From positions 6,384,236 through 6,448,235 of the forward strand of contig JAJEKV010000071.1 in NCBI GenBank assembly GCA_021234155.1: a stretch of DNA of 64,000 nt, written 5' to 3'. Position numbers and translations under genes: made by a program. The notes below the pieces were generated by a model. That model made no database searches. It saw only the letters and a list, made by a program, of their open reading frames with translations, and had not been told where the DNA came from. The stretch comes from Isoetes taiwanensis. Its lineage: Eukaryota; Streptophyta; Lycopodiopsida; Isoetales; Isoetaceae. Position 1 is the stretch's first letter. Each line of letters starts with the position of its first letter. Positions 1-10,560 of this stretch are shown here, piece by piece.

Positions 1-1065
1 TATTTTCCAAGAATAACTACTTCATTCCTACCAAACTTTTTGCCCCCCAAGGATCCTTGTATGCTTTCTCTATAACATGCTTTGTTCTAGTGCATTTTAA
101 AATATAAAAGTCTACTTTTTTCTTTGTTGTTAGGCTCGGCATTGATGACAAAGTTATCTCCAACAAAGAATGATATCCGATTTCCACTCATGATCTCCTT
201 CAAAACAGTGGCCTTCAACAACTTCCTCAACATAGCCAAAGACCCATAGGTTTTAATTCAGAGTATGACCACGTGCCTATTCTAGCAATGTAGGGACACT
301 TTGCATATTTCCCTAACCAACAATTATGACGTAAACATGTGAAGTTCATATGTGCCACCCGAATCGGGTTGGGTTCTTTGAGTAGGCGATGGAATGAAAT
401 TTGCTAGAGCCGATAGAGTTGCACAATCATACCTTTCACTTCTATCAATATCTCCTATGCCAACTTCCCAAAAATATCTGTCAAACACAAGCATTCAACA
501 ACACACCTGTATCTGTCCTTGCCTTCCATTGTCATGTTGTCACTGAAATGTTTTTTGCAAAACCACTACATCATGTGCATTTCTAAGTGGCACGTAATTT
601 CGCTTTTAACATCTCATGAGTTCCAAAGACGTAATTTCGTTTTAACATCTCACGGAATGACATTTCCAAAGACCATCATGTTCACCTGTTTCTCTATCAG
701 ATTAGTGCTTTGAAATGAACATTAACTCTAATTAAATGACAATATGAAAGTTACCTTTCCCATGATAATAAGCAAAATAATTCCAAGTTATTGGGATGCC
801 ACTAGTTTGATAATTTCTTCCTAGAAAGTAAAATGTTCTACTTCCTTTCCATCGGGCTAGAACATCCATCGCACCAAACAATATGTCTCCGTTGTTGTAC
901 TTGATTTGTTTGTTTGGACAAAAATGTCGCATGACTGCTCAAACAATGTTGCATAAACAAAGTGTCATGTTCCTATCATCCTAAATGTAGAAATGAGTTT
1001 CTTTGATGATTCTTCTCTCATCTTCATCCAATTTAGGGTCATCACTTTTTTGGTGGCATGTCTGT
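1..1065 (-). pseudogene. C-terminal part of a decayed mobile-element-like gene (same family as the 7.3-8.8 kb remnant)
   Basis: Read on the minus strand, several frames give segments that line up in order with a large uncharacterised protein family I remember from early land plants and invertebrates. Near 1040-960 there is an EThFYI / DDRN segment. At about 930-735 there is RHFCPNKQIKYNNGDILFG, then SRTFYFLGRNYQTSGIPITW and HGKG. At about 330-240 there is NFTCLRHNCWLGKYAKC. At about 170-20 there is VGDNFVINAEPNNKEK followed by DFYILKCTRTKHVIEKAYKD and PWG. The frame changes several times and stops interrupt it, so no intact protein remains. The end of the gene runs off the left edge. No function is known; the wide and patchy occurrence suggests a mobile origin. 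Family assignment is from memory. Confidence 0.6.
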
Positions 1066-2084
1066 ATAAGACCTATGCAATTAAATTGAGAGATATGACA
1101 TGTTTTTGCAAGTAAGAACTATATAAATCTCTATAGTTACACAAGTTAGTTTCCATAGTGTCCTCCAAAAGTTAGCTTAAATATAAGTAAAAAATAAGTA
1201 ACTAAAACTTAATTTGCACTTCGAATAACTCTCAAGTCATCCCAATAATCTTCTCAATATTCTTCACAAACCTCACATCTGATAATATCTTGCCAATGTT
1301 CATTTTCGTCTTGAATCAATATTGCAAGCTTACTAGAAATAACGAATCTAGGTTTCATGTCTTATCGTTGCACTCTAGTAGTACCAACAATCATTACAAT
1401 TGCCACACCAGGATTTTGGACATGACATGTTGACATCAAATTGCTTACTGAGTTTTGCACTTACAACATACAACTCAGCTTCTTCCAATATCTTCTCCTA
1501 TCTACAAGGAAATGCTCATGTAATACCCAACATATTAAATGTTCTCCATATACAAACTTTGCAAATTGAAAAATGGCTCCGAGTTCCCTGTCCAAAATAA
1601 TATTTTCTAGAGCATTACGTCCCATCCAATATCTTCCTTAGTCATCTATCTTGCAATTTGATCATGCCTTTGTGCACCTAATTGCGTCGAATCATTTTCA
1701 ACTATCAACTATCAAGTGCTCAATTGCATCTTGCAAAGCACTTGCAAATACTCATGATTGATACAATTGCAGATATTTTCAACTAAACATTAAGACCAAC
1801 TTGTTTATCCATTTTGAGTCTTTGAAAGAAGGCATTGCATCTCGCTCAACGTATGTTGCCGCAATTGCTCATTCACCTACATCAAATGCATGTTATATCA
1901 GTTGGCGTATCCGAAATGCCTGAAGTTTCCTAAATAAAATCAAAGCAAATAAAAATCTACCATAAGGATGTATATGTATAACTTTTCATAGTAATTTATG
2001 TTAAATAAGCAGAGTTTCGTTAAATTTGGAATTCTGAAGACAAGTTGGAATAATTTTTATATAGTATACCTTGGAGGGTTATGT
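1066..2084. other. No supportable gene
   Basis: AT-rich sequence. Weak minus-strand coding traces between about 1070 and 1400 may be further upstream exons of the neighbouring decayed gene, but stops are frequent and no conserved motif is visible. I see no RNA gene or clear repeat here. Confidence 0.4.
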
Positions 2085-2378
2085 ATACCTCAATACTTAT
2101 AGTATGGTTATGTGTATTACAAAAGGTTATGTATACCTGTTGCATACTAGTATACCTCAATACATATAGTATGGTTACGTGTATTACAAAAGGTTATGTA
2201 TACTTGTTGTATACTAAGACAACCAGATTACAATAAGATAACAAGTACTATTATTCTTCTACTATTACTTATAGTATGGTTATGTGTATTACAAAAGGTT
2301 ATATATACCTGTTGTATACTAACACAACCAGATTACAACAAGATGATAAGTACTATTATTCTTCTACTCTTACTATTC
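2085..2378. repeat. Imperfect tandem repeat, about 110 bp unit, 2.6 copies
   Basis: The phrase TAGTATGGTTATGTGTATT followed by ACAAAAGGTTATGTATAC occurs three times (starting near 2099, 2167 and 2274). The last two units also share the AGTACTATTATTCTTCTACT block. The first copy is truncated. The array ends about 140 bp before the start of the 8.7 kb tandem duplication. Confidence 0.8.
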
Positions 2379-2664
2379 TGAATCATCGTAACGGCCTGTA
2401 TATGCCCAGATCCTTTCGATCATGAACATTTGATACTCTCTATTCCATAGGAGATGGATGATAACATCGACGGGATTAGGATAATGGCGAGGATTGAGAG
2501 CAACATTGGTGAGCGAGTCTTCAAGCGGTATATCTCGCCGCGGACCGCTTGTAGTCCCTCATGATTCATCTTGCAAGTGATAGAATCACATTCAAGACCG
2601 TAATACGTCATAGCTAGAGGCGGAGGCCAATGTTGTGACTTTCGGCAATTTGATGTATATTTAT

Positions 2665-2741
2665 ACCCACCAAAATTATTGATGGTATAAACCCACCAAA
2701 ATTATTGATGGTATATGCTCACCAAAATTATTGATAGTATA
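2665..2741. repeat. 25 bp tandem repeat, 3 copies (2 in the second 8.7 kb copy)
   Basis: The unit CACCAAAATTATTGATGGTA plus a short linker occurs three times here, but only twice at the equivalent place (about 11377-11430) in copy 2. It lies just upstream of the methyltransferase-like ORF. It is a length-variable marker that distinguishes the two copies. Confidence 0.85.
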
Positions 2742-2814
2742 TACATAGAAATTATTGGATCATATACATGTATGGTACTCATATAATGGCAATGAACACC
2801 AATAATTCACATCA

Positions 2815-3579
2815 ATGGAGCAAAACTTTCTATTCGCCACTGTGCTTGAACGACTGGAATCCAGGTCCAGAGTTTTCGTTGGAATGTATGAAGAGGAGGC
2901 TGGAGCTACAGGTGGTGCAGGAATAAAAGAGCCACAAGCTCTCGTTCTTGCTACGAGGATTTCTGCACACACGGGAGAGCCTGATGAAGACCTGGATCTC
3001 AGGCTGTATGGTAATCATCCTCGGAAGATCCCGGCAATTCCTCCTATTCCTAAAGAAGCCATCGGAAGTGAGGGAGATGTTATGGCCAAAAAACTCCTGC
3101 AAGACAGGTTTAAATTCAGTTGGCAAGGTATGGAAGGAGAATACCTGGTTCATAAGCAGATTGGTCCTGCAACTGCGTTCTACCTTGTTGATAAGCTCTG
3201 CCCTCCAGGTAACATCGTACTAGATTTCTTCTCTGCTGGAGCGTTCTCTAGGGCATCACTTCATGTAGGAAGAATCAGTGCGACGTATGAGCATGACTTC
3301 GGCAAGATCAAATGCATAATGGGCATTCTGGCTAGGGTCGAGAATGTCATATACCCCTTGCTTGATCCAAAGGCCATTGGCGAACGCGAAGTTCTGACTA
3401 TCAAAGATGGTGGAGCAGCCGGGGCACAAAATGAGGGGGACGAATCAGGTGCTCATGCAGAGAAGGGTGAGACATCCGGCCAAGGTGAACCTGAGGGGGA
3501 GGAGCAAATTGACCGCAGTAAGATTAACCCTGAAGACTACGAGAAAGTCGATGATGAGCACTTTGCCCACGACTACTAA
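2815..3579 (+). CDS. Protein with a methyltransferase motif-I-like segment and an acidic tail
   Basis: A 254-residue reading frame starting at ATG 2815. Residues about 125-160 read LCPPGNIVLDFFSAGAFSRA, then SLHVGR and a YEHD. This resembles the SAM-binding motif I of beta-class N4/N6 DNA methylases (VLDxFxGxGxxxxAxxxxGRxxxxxExD), which in that class lies near the C-terminus. The catalytic (D/S/N)PP(Y/F/W) motif that should precede it is not visible, so this is at most a fragment or an inactive relative. The last 60 residues are rich in Glu, Asp and Gly, which is atypical for the family. The protein may begin in an upstream exon. It is the only unbroken version; the copy at 11500-12264 is frameshifted. 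Domain assignment is inference from motif similarity alone. Confidence 0.5.
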   Translation: MEQNFLFATVLERLESRSRVFVGMYEEEAGATGGAGIKEPQALVLATRISAHTGEPDEDLDLRLYGNHPRKIPAIPPIPKEAIGSEGDVMAKKLLQDRFKFSWQGMEGEYLVHKQIGPATAFYLVDKLCPPGNIVLDFFSAGAFSRASLHVGRISATYEHDFGKIKCIMGILARVENVIYPLLDPKAIGEREVLTIKDGGAAGAQNEGDESGAHAEKGETSGQGEPEGEEQIDRSKINPEDYEKVDDEHFAHDY

Positions 3580-5389
3580 AAAAATTGTATCTCCATATGA
3601 AAAATTGTATACAAATTGTATTTTTGTTAATATATAACTACATGGACTTGTGTATAAAATGTGTTCTCTATAGGGAAATAGCGCGAGCGCACTTTTTGCT
3701 CGTGATAGCAAATAGCGCGCCTGCACCATTTGTTTGGTTTCACGTTAAAGCAAATACCGCGTCCGCGCTATTTGCTTCGTCATTAATATCGCGCGGTCGC
3801 GCCATTTTGTTTGCCCGCTGGACTTTTTTCTGCATTTCAATGTCTGCTTTTGAGGTTTTCGGGGCGCTATTCCTTACATTTTCCTAGTAAATCGCGCCAT
3901 GGTTCTCTTCTAAAAATCTAAAACCGCGCTGTTTTATATCAAATGTAGCGGTTTTGGCATGATAACCAGTTTCTTCTTAAGTAAATAGTGCCATATCTAT
4001 CGATAAGTCTGTGATAAAACAGGGAAAAAACTGATTTCGCAAGAAATTGGAATCACGAAATTTCCAAATTTAATGAAACTCTGCTTAAATTGTTCATAAT
4101 AGAAGAACGCTAGAGGGATCCACAACCTCTCATATTGCTAATCCATCATAATGTCATAATAGAGCAATGGATTCACGTCCTAACCATCCAATCCGACAAG
4201 ATTCAGTGCCTTAGACTTGAGTCCGTGGAAATACACACAAAAAGAAGAAGAGAATAATCGAGGTGTATGAAATGGTGCAATGCAAAAACTCAATAAGGAA
4301 ATACTTAATCGCCCGAAAGCAAATGATCATGATTAAAATCAAAGGTGAGTTGGCCTATTTATATCCGATTACATTCCTGTGTTATGTACACAACCTCACT
4401 GGCATTAAAATCCCTAAATCACAAGAAAATAAAATTTATCCTCCCCGATGTAGATGCTCTCGGTTGTTGTTTAAGATTGCGTGAAAACTCGATGTGATCA
4501 TGTGATGACAGTTTAAAGACGATCATTAAAAAGACCCGGTTTGGTACATACTTGGAGATGAAAGCAAGTAGCCATCTTAGTTCAATTTTGTGTAACTCTT
4601 TGAGCTCAAGCAATGATGATTCAAATCTCTCAACGCATTTCTTAAAACCAAGAAAAGGAACCGCCAAGAACATGTCCTTCAAAAATTTACTATTTTTGGT
4701 AATAAAAGGCATTAATGATAGAGCACAAAAATACAGCCTTTGAAATTGAGCGATGAAAAACCTAATCGGATTCTTTGAGATAGGTAAGAGGCTCGTGTGA
4801 TTCTTCCTTCTTGCTTCCGTAATCTGCGATGACACACTCTCGAAAAATCCAAGGGCTCAAACACCAAACAAAAGTCGGTTCTATCAAAACGAATCAATCC
4901 CGGATGCCGCAGCCCCCATCTATCCTCCTATTTTCTAATGTCATCGCCTCATCTCGCATGATCTTGCCGCCACTATTTGTGAAGCAATCAACCGGGAACC
5001 TTAGGGCAAGCGCCTTTAATTCAAAAGCGCACTTAAGTCGATGTTAACGGGAATAGAATTTTGGGGCTGCACATTGGCACCGCTTAATAATTCTGAATAG
5101 AAATCAGGGGGCTTGATTCCGCTGATCCCGTCGAGCACATGCCATTTTGTTCAAACATCGGGTAATTTTTTCTCCCCTCTTCAAGCCAGATCCTCCCTCT
5201 TCCGCACGGTTGTGGGGCCTTTGTCGCCGATTGTAGAACCCTCCTCAAGTAGCTCCATTCCCCGCACATCATATACTTTGCATCATTGCAATAATGGTCT
5301 AGGTTGGTGCCAATTATTGGTCAATTCATGTGTAAATTATCCCCACACACACGCATGAGAGACTCAAAAGTAGAGAGTCTTAAATAGTT
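3580..5389. other. Spacer without a recognised gene
   Basis: Downstream of the methyltransferase-like ORF the sequence alternates between GC-rich blocks (near 3680-3800, with repeated GCGCG-type words) and AT-rich blocks. Between 4400 and 5330 short open frames exist on both strands, but none shows a recognisable domain or a convincing splice pattern. One half of the ACGGACT/AGTCCGT palindrome appears at about 4217-4228. The same sequence recurs in copy 2 at 12265-14074. Confidence 0.4.
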
Positions 5390-5900
5390 AAGCTTTGAGT
5401 TAACCAATGGAGTGGGCATAGTTCACAAACTTGAGCTTGTGTTTCAAGTTTTAGGCATACAGAACTCATAGAATTGTATCCATTATCTAAGATTTGGATA
5501 GAATTCACGGACTTCAGTCCGTTATCTTAGATTTGGATAGGCCTATCCAAATCTAAAATTGACTGTAGCATAATTCAATTATTGTTGCTTGAGATTGTGT
5601 CGATTATCAAGATTTGGATAAAATTCACGGACTTGAGTCCGTTATCTAAGATTTGGATAGACTTGACTGTAGTATTATTCAATTATTGTTGCTTGGGTTT
5701 GTCACTTTAGAAATAAAATACATAGAGTCATATGGTTCATGGAATTTCATCCATTTCTAAATATATGGCTCATCCCATAGTTTAACATAAAGTCCAAGGT
5801 ATCTTCACGGACTTAAGTCCGTGATTGAGCTGCTTGCTCATAGGAATTTTCACAATATTGAGCTCGTAGTTCATAGATTTGAGTCTATAACTTGGGGCTC
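5390..5900. repeat. Cluster of short palindromes with core ACGGACTT..AGTCCGT
   Basis: Three hairpin-forming palindromes occur within 320 bp. ACGGACTTCAGTCCGT is at 5507-5522, ACGGACTTGAGTCCGT at 5627-5642, and a perfect 18 bp palindrome, CACGGACTTAAGTCCGTG, at 5806-5823. They sit among repeats of ATCTAAGATTTGGATAGA, of which an inverted copy (TATCCAAATCT) lies just downstream of the first. Similar imperfect inversions occur at 5430-5455 and 5870-5890. Function unknown; such arrays could form cruciforms or mark mobile-element subtermini. Confidence 0.75.
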
Positions 5901-6778
5901 AAAATGTAGGACTTGACATTAGCATGTAATTGTTGGTTTGGGATTTGCTTGCTGTGTACTATAACTTCTCAACTTGATTGTTGGCTATGTTCATCGTTAC
6001 TTGTTGGTTGGGGCTCTTCTTATATTGCATATACTATTGTCTGTACATGATTGATTTTAGAGAATTTATGACTATAATTCGCAGGAACATTATTGTAGCT
6101 TACATCGATGTTGTTGGATTTAGATTGGGAAAACATTGTAGATAGCTCCGTAATATTAACCTAGCCAGAATATCCCAACCCTAATCCTTTTCATTCTCCT
6201 CACCTTGACCCTAAAACCTGACATGCAAAGAGAGGCTTATATTACAATCTCTTGGGGTCATGCCTAGGATTACATTTAGGGGGTTATCATTTTCATGCTC
6301 TCTATTCTATTCTATTCTATAAAATAGGTTTTTAAGTTAGGTTCATGTTAAACTCGAAATTTGCAAGCTCACTTTGTCACCCATATGGATTAGGATTAGG
6401 GCCAAGGCATATAAGGGATAGGATTATGCTAGACGTTATTAGGTTTAGATACACATTAGGACTATCTATAACATTTGCCACTTGTGCCATAACATGTAAC
6501 ATTTCTTGTTGTAGACATATAAATTATTTTTAGGTTCACGGAATTAAATATGCAGCTTTGACCTCTTTTTTATCGTGGTACTATACAAATCATGTTATGT
6601 ATAAATATGTCTAAATGGTAGACATCCATCTGAAATGTAGTGTCCAATGGACGATCAATGATATTCATGGTGCACTTGAAGAATAAGAGTCACTGAAGAC
6701 TTTGTTTGAAACATAGGGAAAAACTCTGAAATACCCTTATGTTTTGCTAAAATTAATAAAACGCCCCTAGTTTTGGGG

Positions 6779-7103
6779 GTATTTTTATGGAAATGATCAT
6801 AACTTTTTTGTGCCAAATGAGAATAAGTCTTTCAGATATATTGTAGAAGAGGTTGAGATCTTTCCATGAAAGTTAACATCTCCTGAATCAGATTCCGAAA
6901 CCTCAAGTTATGGTCTCGTAAATCCCTCTGAAATTTCTACAATTTTCTTATGTATTAAAAATAGCATAACTTGTGATTTAAGACTCCGCTTTATATGATC
7001 TTACATTTGATAGAAAGATCTCATCCTCCTTTACAATAGTTCTGAAAGGGTCATTCTCATTTGGATCATCACAAAAAAGTTATAATCATTTCCATAAAAA
7101 TCC
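6779..7103. repeat. Imperfect foldback (inverted-repeat) element, about 325 bp
   Basis: The left arm, starting at 6780 (ATTTTTATGGAAATGATCAT, then AACTTTTTTGTG), matches the reverse complement of the right arm ending at 7103 (ATGATTATAACTTTTTTGTG in reverse complement) for roughly 100 bp with mismatches. Shared inner blocks include CAAATGAGAAT, CTTTCAGA, ATTGTA and GAGATCTTTC. The structure is that of a MITE or an old inverted duplication able to form a long hairpin. No clear target duplication is visible. The second copy is at 15464-15783. Confidence 0.75.
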
Positions 7104-7337
7104 CTTGAACATAATGTGACGAGGCTTGTGGAGAGGGATGGCTAAAAAGAGTCTCTGTTTTATGAGATCAACCTAGTTTAGCATGTCCGAGAATCATGGT
7201 AGCAGTGCATCAAATTATTAACTGCAACTATCAAAATGCAGACTAGATTGTAAGATAAAATATGTATCAAACTTGATGCAGACTTGTTTCAACATTTTAT
7301 ATCGTTGCTAAATAACATTAAATACTAACCAAATGAA

Positions 7338-8815
7338 GTTAAAATGGGAAGTGGGATTCTCTCAATTTAATTGCATAAGGCTTGTATGTTATATGCACTA
7401 AAATTGTTAATCGATCATTCCTCCAATGGGACTTTGAATTTCTTGTTGAATCTTAAAAGTGTAATTTTAAAGCAAAATCAATCATTGAAACTATTGCATC
7501 CTTTGGAAATGTTTCCAAACACTCCTTGAATTGCCCTGGCTCGCCATCTACCCTCACAGCGGTTGTGTGGAATGAATTCCTTCAAACACTTTCCCGACAT
7601 GCTCGAAAATATCAGCAGAAGACTTGTGGTCTTGTAAACCCGGTTTAGTGACTGTTTTTTTCCCAGCTTATAATCTCCTTTGTCAACAGGTTCTTCTACA
7701 GATTCATTACCTTGTGATATGTCTTCCACTCCACTCGCACACCCGATTTTGAAATTCTCTTCTTTTGGACATGTTGGCAGCTTGCTAGGTCCACACTTAT
7801 TACACTTGAGAGTTAGGCAGTCATGTGCATACCATTCTTCACTTTCATCTCTTGGACAAACAAGAGACCTCCAAAGCTCACTTGTTGAAGCATAGGTGCT
7901 CTTCCTTGCCATGCATGTTGGTCCAGACTACAAACTTCACGTGCATTTACAATTTGGACCATGAATTTTTTCATCATGTCTTACTTTGTTAATTGCAAGT
8001 CGAATAAAATCTGCTCTCATATAATAGACACAACATCATGTCTCTCTGTCCTTTACTTTCCTAACATAAGGGGGTTTCAAGGCATTTAAAACCGAGAAAG
8101 AAACCTCAAACTTGATGAAACAATTCTAACTACAAATCGAAGCTAAATTTATCAATGCAAATACCTCTATTATAGCAAGTACCGTGATTATGAGAGTCGA
8201 TCCAACCTCTACAAAGATTGCCAACATCCATAACTTCAAAGATCCTCAAATGAGATTCCACCATATTCTCCTGTAATTTTAGCATGTCGGTTTAGTTTTA
8301 TAAACCAAGTAACAAATTTAAATTGCATACTCGACATGTTGAAATCATGTTCAAAGTCCATAAATTCAGCACCCATCTTTGAAGCAAAGACCATTGAATG
8401 AATTACTCGCTCCACCGAAAGCAAAGACATTACATCAGTCAGCAATTTAGAACAAAAAAAATCAGCAATTTAATAGCAGAAGCATTTAACAAGGACTACC
8501 TTATCTTTCATCTTCATGATGGAATTCTTGATCTGAATTTTCGACTTCATATGTAGTTTCTTCATTCCTTGTGAAATCCCTTTGTTTGAGATGAAATGTG
8601 AGTGCCGGCCGATTTGTATAGGTTATTCTTCGAGGTAATTTTCTACAAATTGTGACCAAGCACTCGTAAATCGTTTGGAATTGTTGACGAACTCTTGCAT
8701 GCCCGCCAGTATTCTCCGGGCATCAAATTGCGCACAATGCTTGGACACAGAAGCAAGGAATTCATCTTTCAACTCAAGAAGCATAGCTGTGCTTCAAGAA
8801 ACGTTGAAACATCAT
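7338..8815 (-). pseudogene. Decayed spliced gene, N-terminal half of the mobile-element-like family (copy 1)
   Basis: Minus-strand exon traces in order: near 8815-8500, MMFQRFL... with EEFVNN-type segments; near 8445-8236, AEFMDFEHDFNMSSMQFKFV; near 7912-7478, SELWRSLVCPRDESEEWYAH followed by the Cys cluster LTLKCNKCGPSKLPTCPKEE; then RCEGRWRA...QFKECLETFPKDAIVSMIDF; and near 7420-7338, HWRNDRLTILVHITY. The series IDFxENYxFxxQxEIQSxHW is the signature I remember from the family also seen at 1-1065. In this copy the ENY segment is frameshifted; copy 2 keeps it. The protein has no established function. The two remnants cover different halves, so they are independent insertions or fragments. Confidence 0.6.
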
Positions 8816-9498
8816 AATTCTGAAGGTGCAGCATTTGAATTGGGTGGGGAAATTCCAATTCGAATTGGAGATTGCAAACTAAAATTTCGGGATCGATGAC
8901 TTGGCCAAAAATAGCGATTCTGATGGATCTTGACTCCCGCTCAAGGCTGGCTATGGCGGGTGAAGTGCCCGGAAAAACATGAAGGGTCGTTTAAAAATTT
9001 GATGGCGGGTATCAAAGACCTTACCAGCACCAATGTCGTGACATGATTTTTTGAGTAGGTAAAAAAAAAAAAGCACCCATTCATAGGTACTTGCGCCTGA
9101 GGTCACTTGGAAGAGAAAGCAGGGCGCTCTTCCGACGTCTATTCCGTCTTAGACGTTGATTTTTTAGACGAAAAAAAAAAAACGAAAAAAGCTTAGTTTT
9201 TGGGCAGAACAATATTACCCTATCTATTCTCGGCCAATGCATCATGTGCTTCAACTCTTTCAATTTTATTCTTGGCGCAAGAGCCAAAAAGAAGATTTAA
9301 TGCATTAAACCATATTGATAATGACATAAGGACAACTGAGCAATCGATTGCACCATAGTGTAAGAAATGAGATCGAAGCTAATCTTGCTCTTCCAACCAT
9401 CAAACATCACAATGAGAGAGAATAAATGACTAGCCAAATCCTATCCTCCTAAATATCTCAATGATCTAAGAAGAATCGGAAGTATTCCACATGCTGGC
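8816..9498. other. Spacer with A-rich runs
   Basis: No gene recognised. Poly(A) runs lie at about 9060-9072 and 9170-9187. The equivalent sequence in copy 2 is 17504-18192. Confidence 0.4.
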
Positions 9499-9580
9499 GT
9501 GGATGTGCCAGAGTGGTTATTGGGCATGACTAGAAATCATGTGGGCTTTGCTCACATAGGTTCGAATCCTATCATCCACG
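9499..9580 (+). tRNA. tRNA-Ser (anticodon AGA), copy 1
   Basis: An 82 nt cloverleaf folds cleanly. The acceptor stem is GTGGATG with CATCCAC and discriminator G. The D-stem is CCA/TGG. The anticodon stem is CATGA/TCATG around loop CTAGAAA, giving anticodon AGA. There is a long class II variable arm (GGGC/GCTC type) and a T-stem ATAGG/CCTAT around TTCGAAT. Compared with the common plant tRNA-Ser(AGA), which I recall as GC-richer in acceptor, D and T stems, the changes are paired, as in a gene kept under selection. The internal B box GGTTCGAATCC is intact. It is not followed by an obvious SINE body. No intron. The 3' CCA is not encoded, as normal for nuclear genes. Confidence 0.9.
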
Positions 9581-9601
9581 TGTAGGAGCTTGTTCATATT
9601 A

Positions 9602-9605
9602 TTTT
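9602..9605 (+). terminator. Pol III terminator of tRNA-Ser
   Basis: The first run of four T after the tRNA, 22 nt downstream of its 3' end, fits a short RNA polymerase III terminator. Confidence 0.55.
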
Positions 9606-10560
9606 ATAGTCCCTATTACATACGTCCATTCGATTAATATTTAGAGTTTGTCATTCATATTCCCCACGCACTCTTCCACTGACGCAATATTCCAGGGTTT
9701 ATGCATAGCCCCCATTAAAGGCAGTATAGATGGTTAGAGAAGGGGATAATTCCCTCAACCAGCACACATCCAAACCAATTTAGTACACATCCAACCCATG
9801 AGCAAACAACCTAACCAATTAATATGCAACATACATATACAATTGGAGATGAGCACATATGCACATCGTTTTCTTCGCAGGTGCAAGGAACATAATCCCA
9901 AGCATGTTTGCAAGTACCCTCCGAGTGATGTGTGCGGCCATCACAAGCCATAAGATCAAGGAAGAGGTGTCTTGCTCCAGACCTGAAGGGAGAGTGCACG
10001 TATCTAGTGATGACTTCTGTCAAGCCTTGGCAACCCAAAAGTCTAGAAGGACAGAGGTCAAAAAGTTGAAGATGGAGCAACCTGCAGCTCGAAAGATCGA
10101 GGCTGCAAGGAGGAGCTGTCATCAGAGAAACACCCCCTATGATGGATCAGATGCAGCAACCTGGTAGTCCTTTATAGAGCCCTATTATGGGTGACAGGCC
10201 AAGCAAGATGATGAAGATGTGCAAGTCATATGCAGCCATAAAGACACACACATTTACTCGGATGATGCTCGAGTGGTGGCAGGTTGTAGGCATTGAGGGA
10301 TACTTACCTATGGTTAGACCTGTGCCAAACTCAATCAACATAGGTCACCAATTAAGAGATAGAACTTGGCCAGCAAGGAGGTAGAACCCCAACAAAATGC
10401 TGACATTGGCCATGGCAATTCCATGAGCTAGACACACAGGGTTAGATGAATTATGCTGCAGCCAATTCAGGAACCCAACACGACCAGGATAGGGCTGTGG
10501 ATAAGGCAAGGATTATAAAGGAGATGGTGAAAATTAGAGTGCACTTAGATCCCCAGGGGG
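9606..10560. other. Spacer with an unrecognised 102-codon open frame
   Basis: A plus-strand frame at 9859-10167 (MHIVFFAGARNIIPSMFAST...) stays open in copy 2 at 18552-18908 with a changed end. It has no recognised domain, and the conservation may simply reflect the recent duplication. Nothing else is supportable. Confidence 0.3.

Noticed and set aside
9499..9700. tRNA-derived SINE instead of a tRNA gene
   Set aside because: The cloverleaf is complete with compensated pairs, and there is no poly(A) or T-rich tail, target duplication or dispersed copy visible in the window beyond the tandem duplicate.
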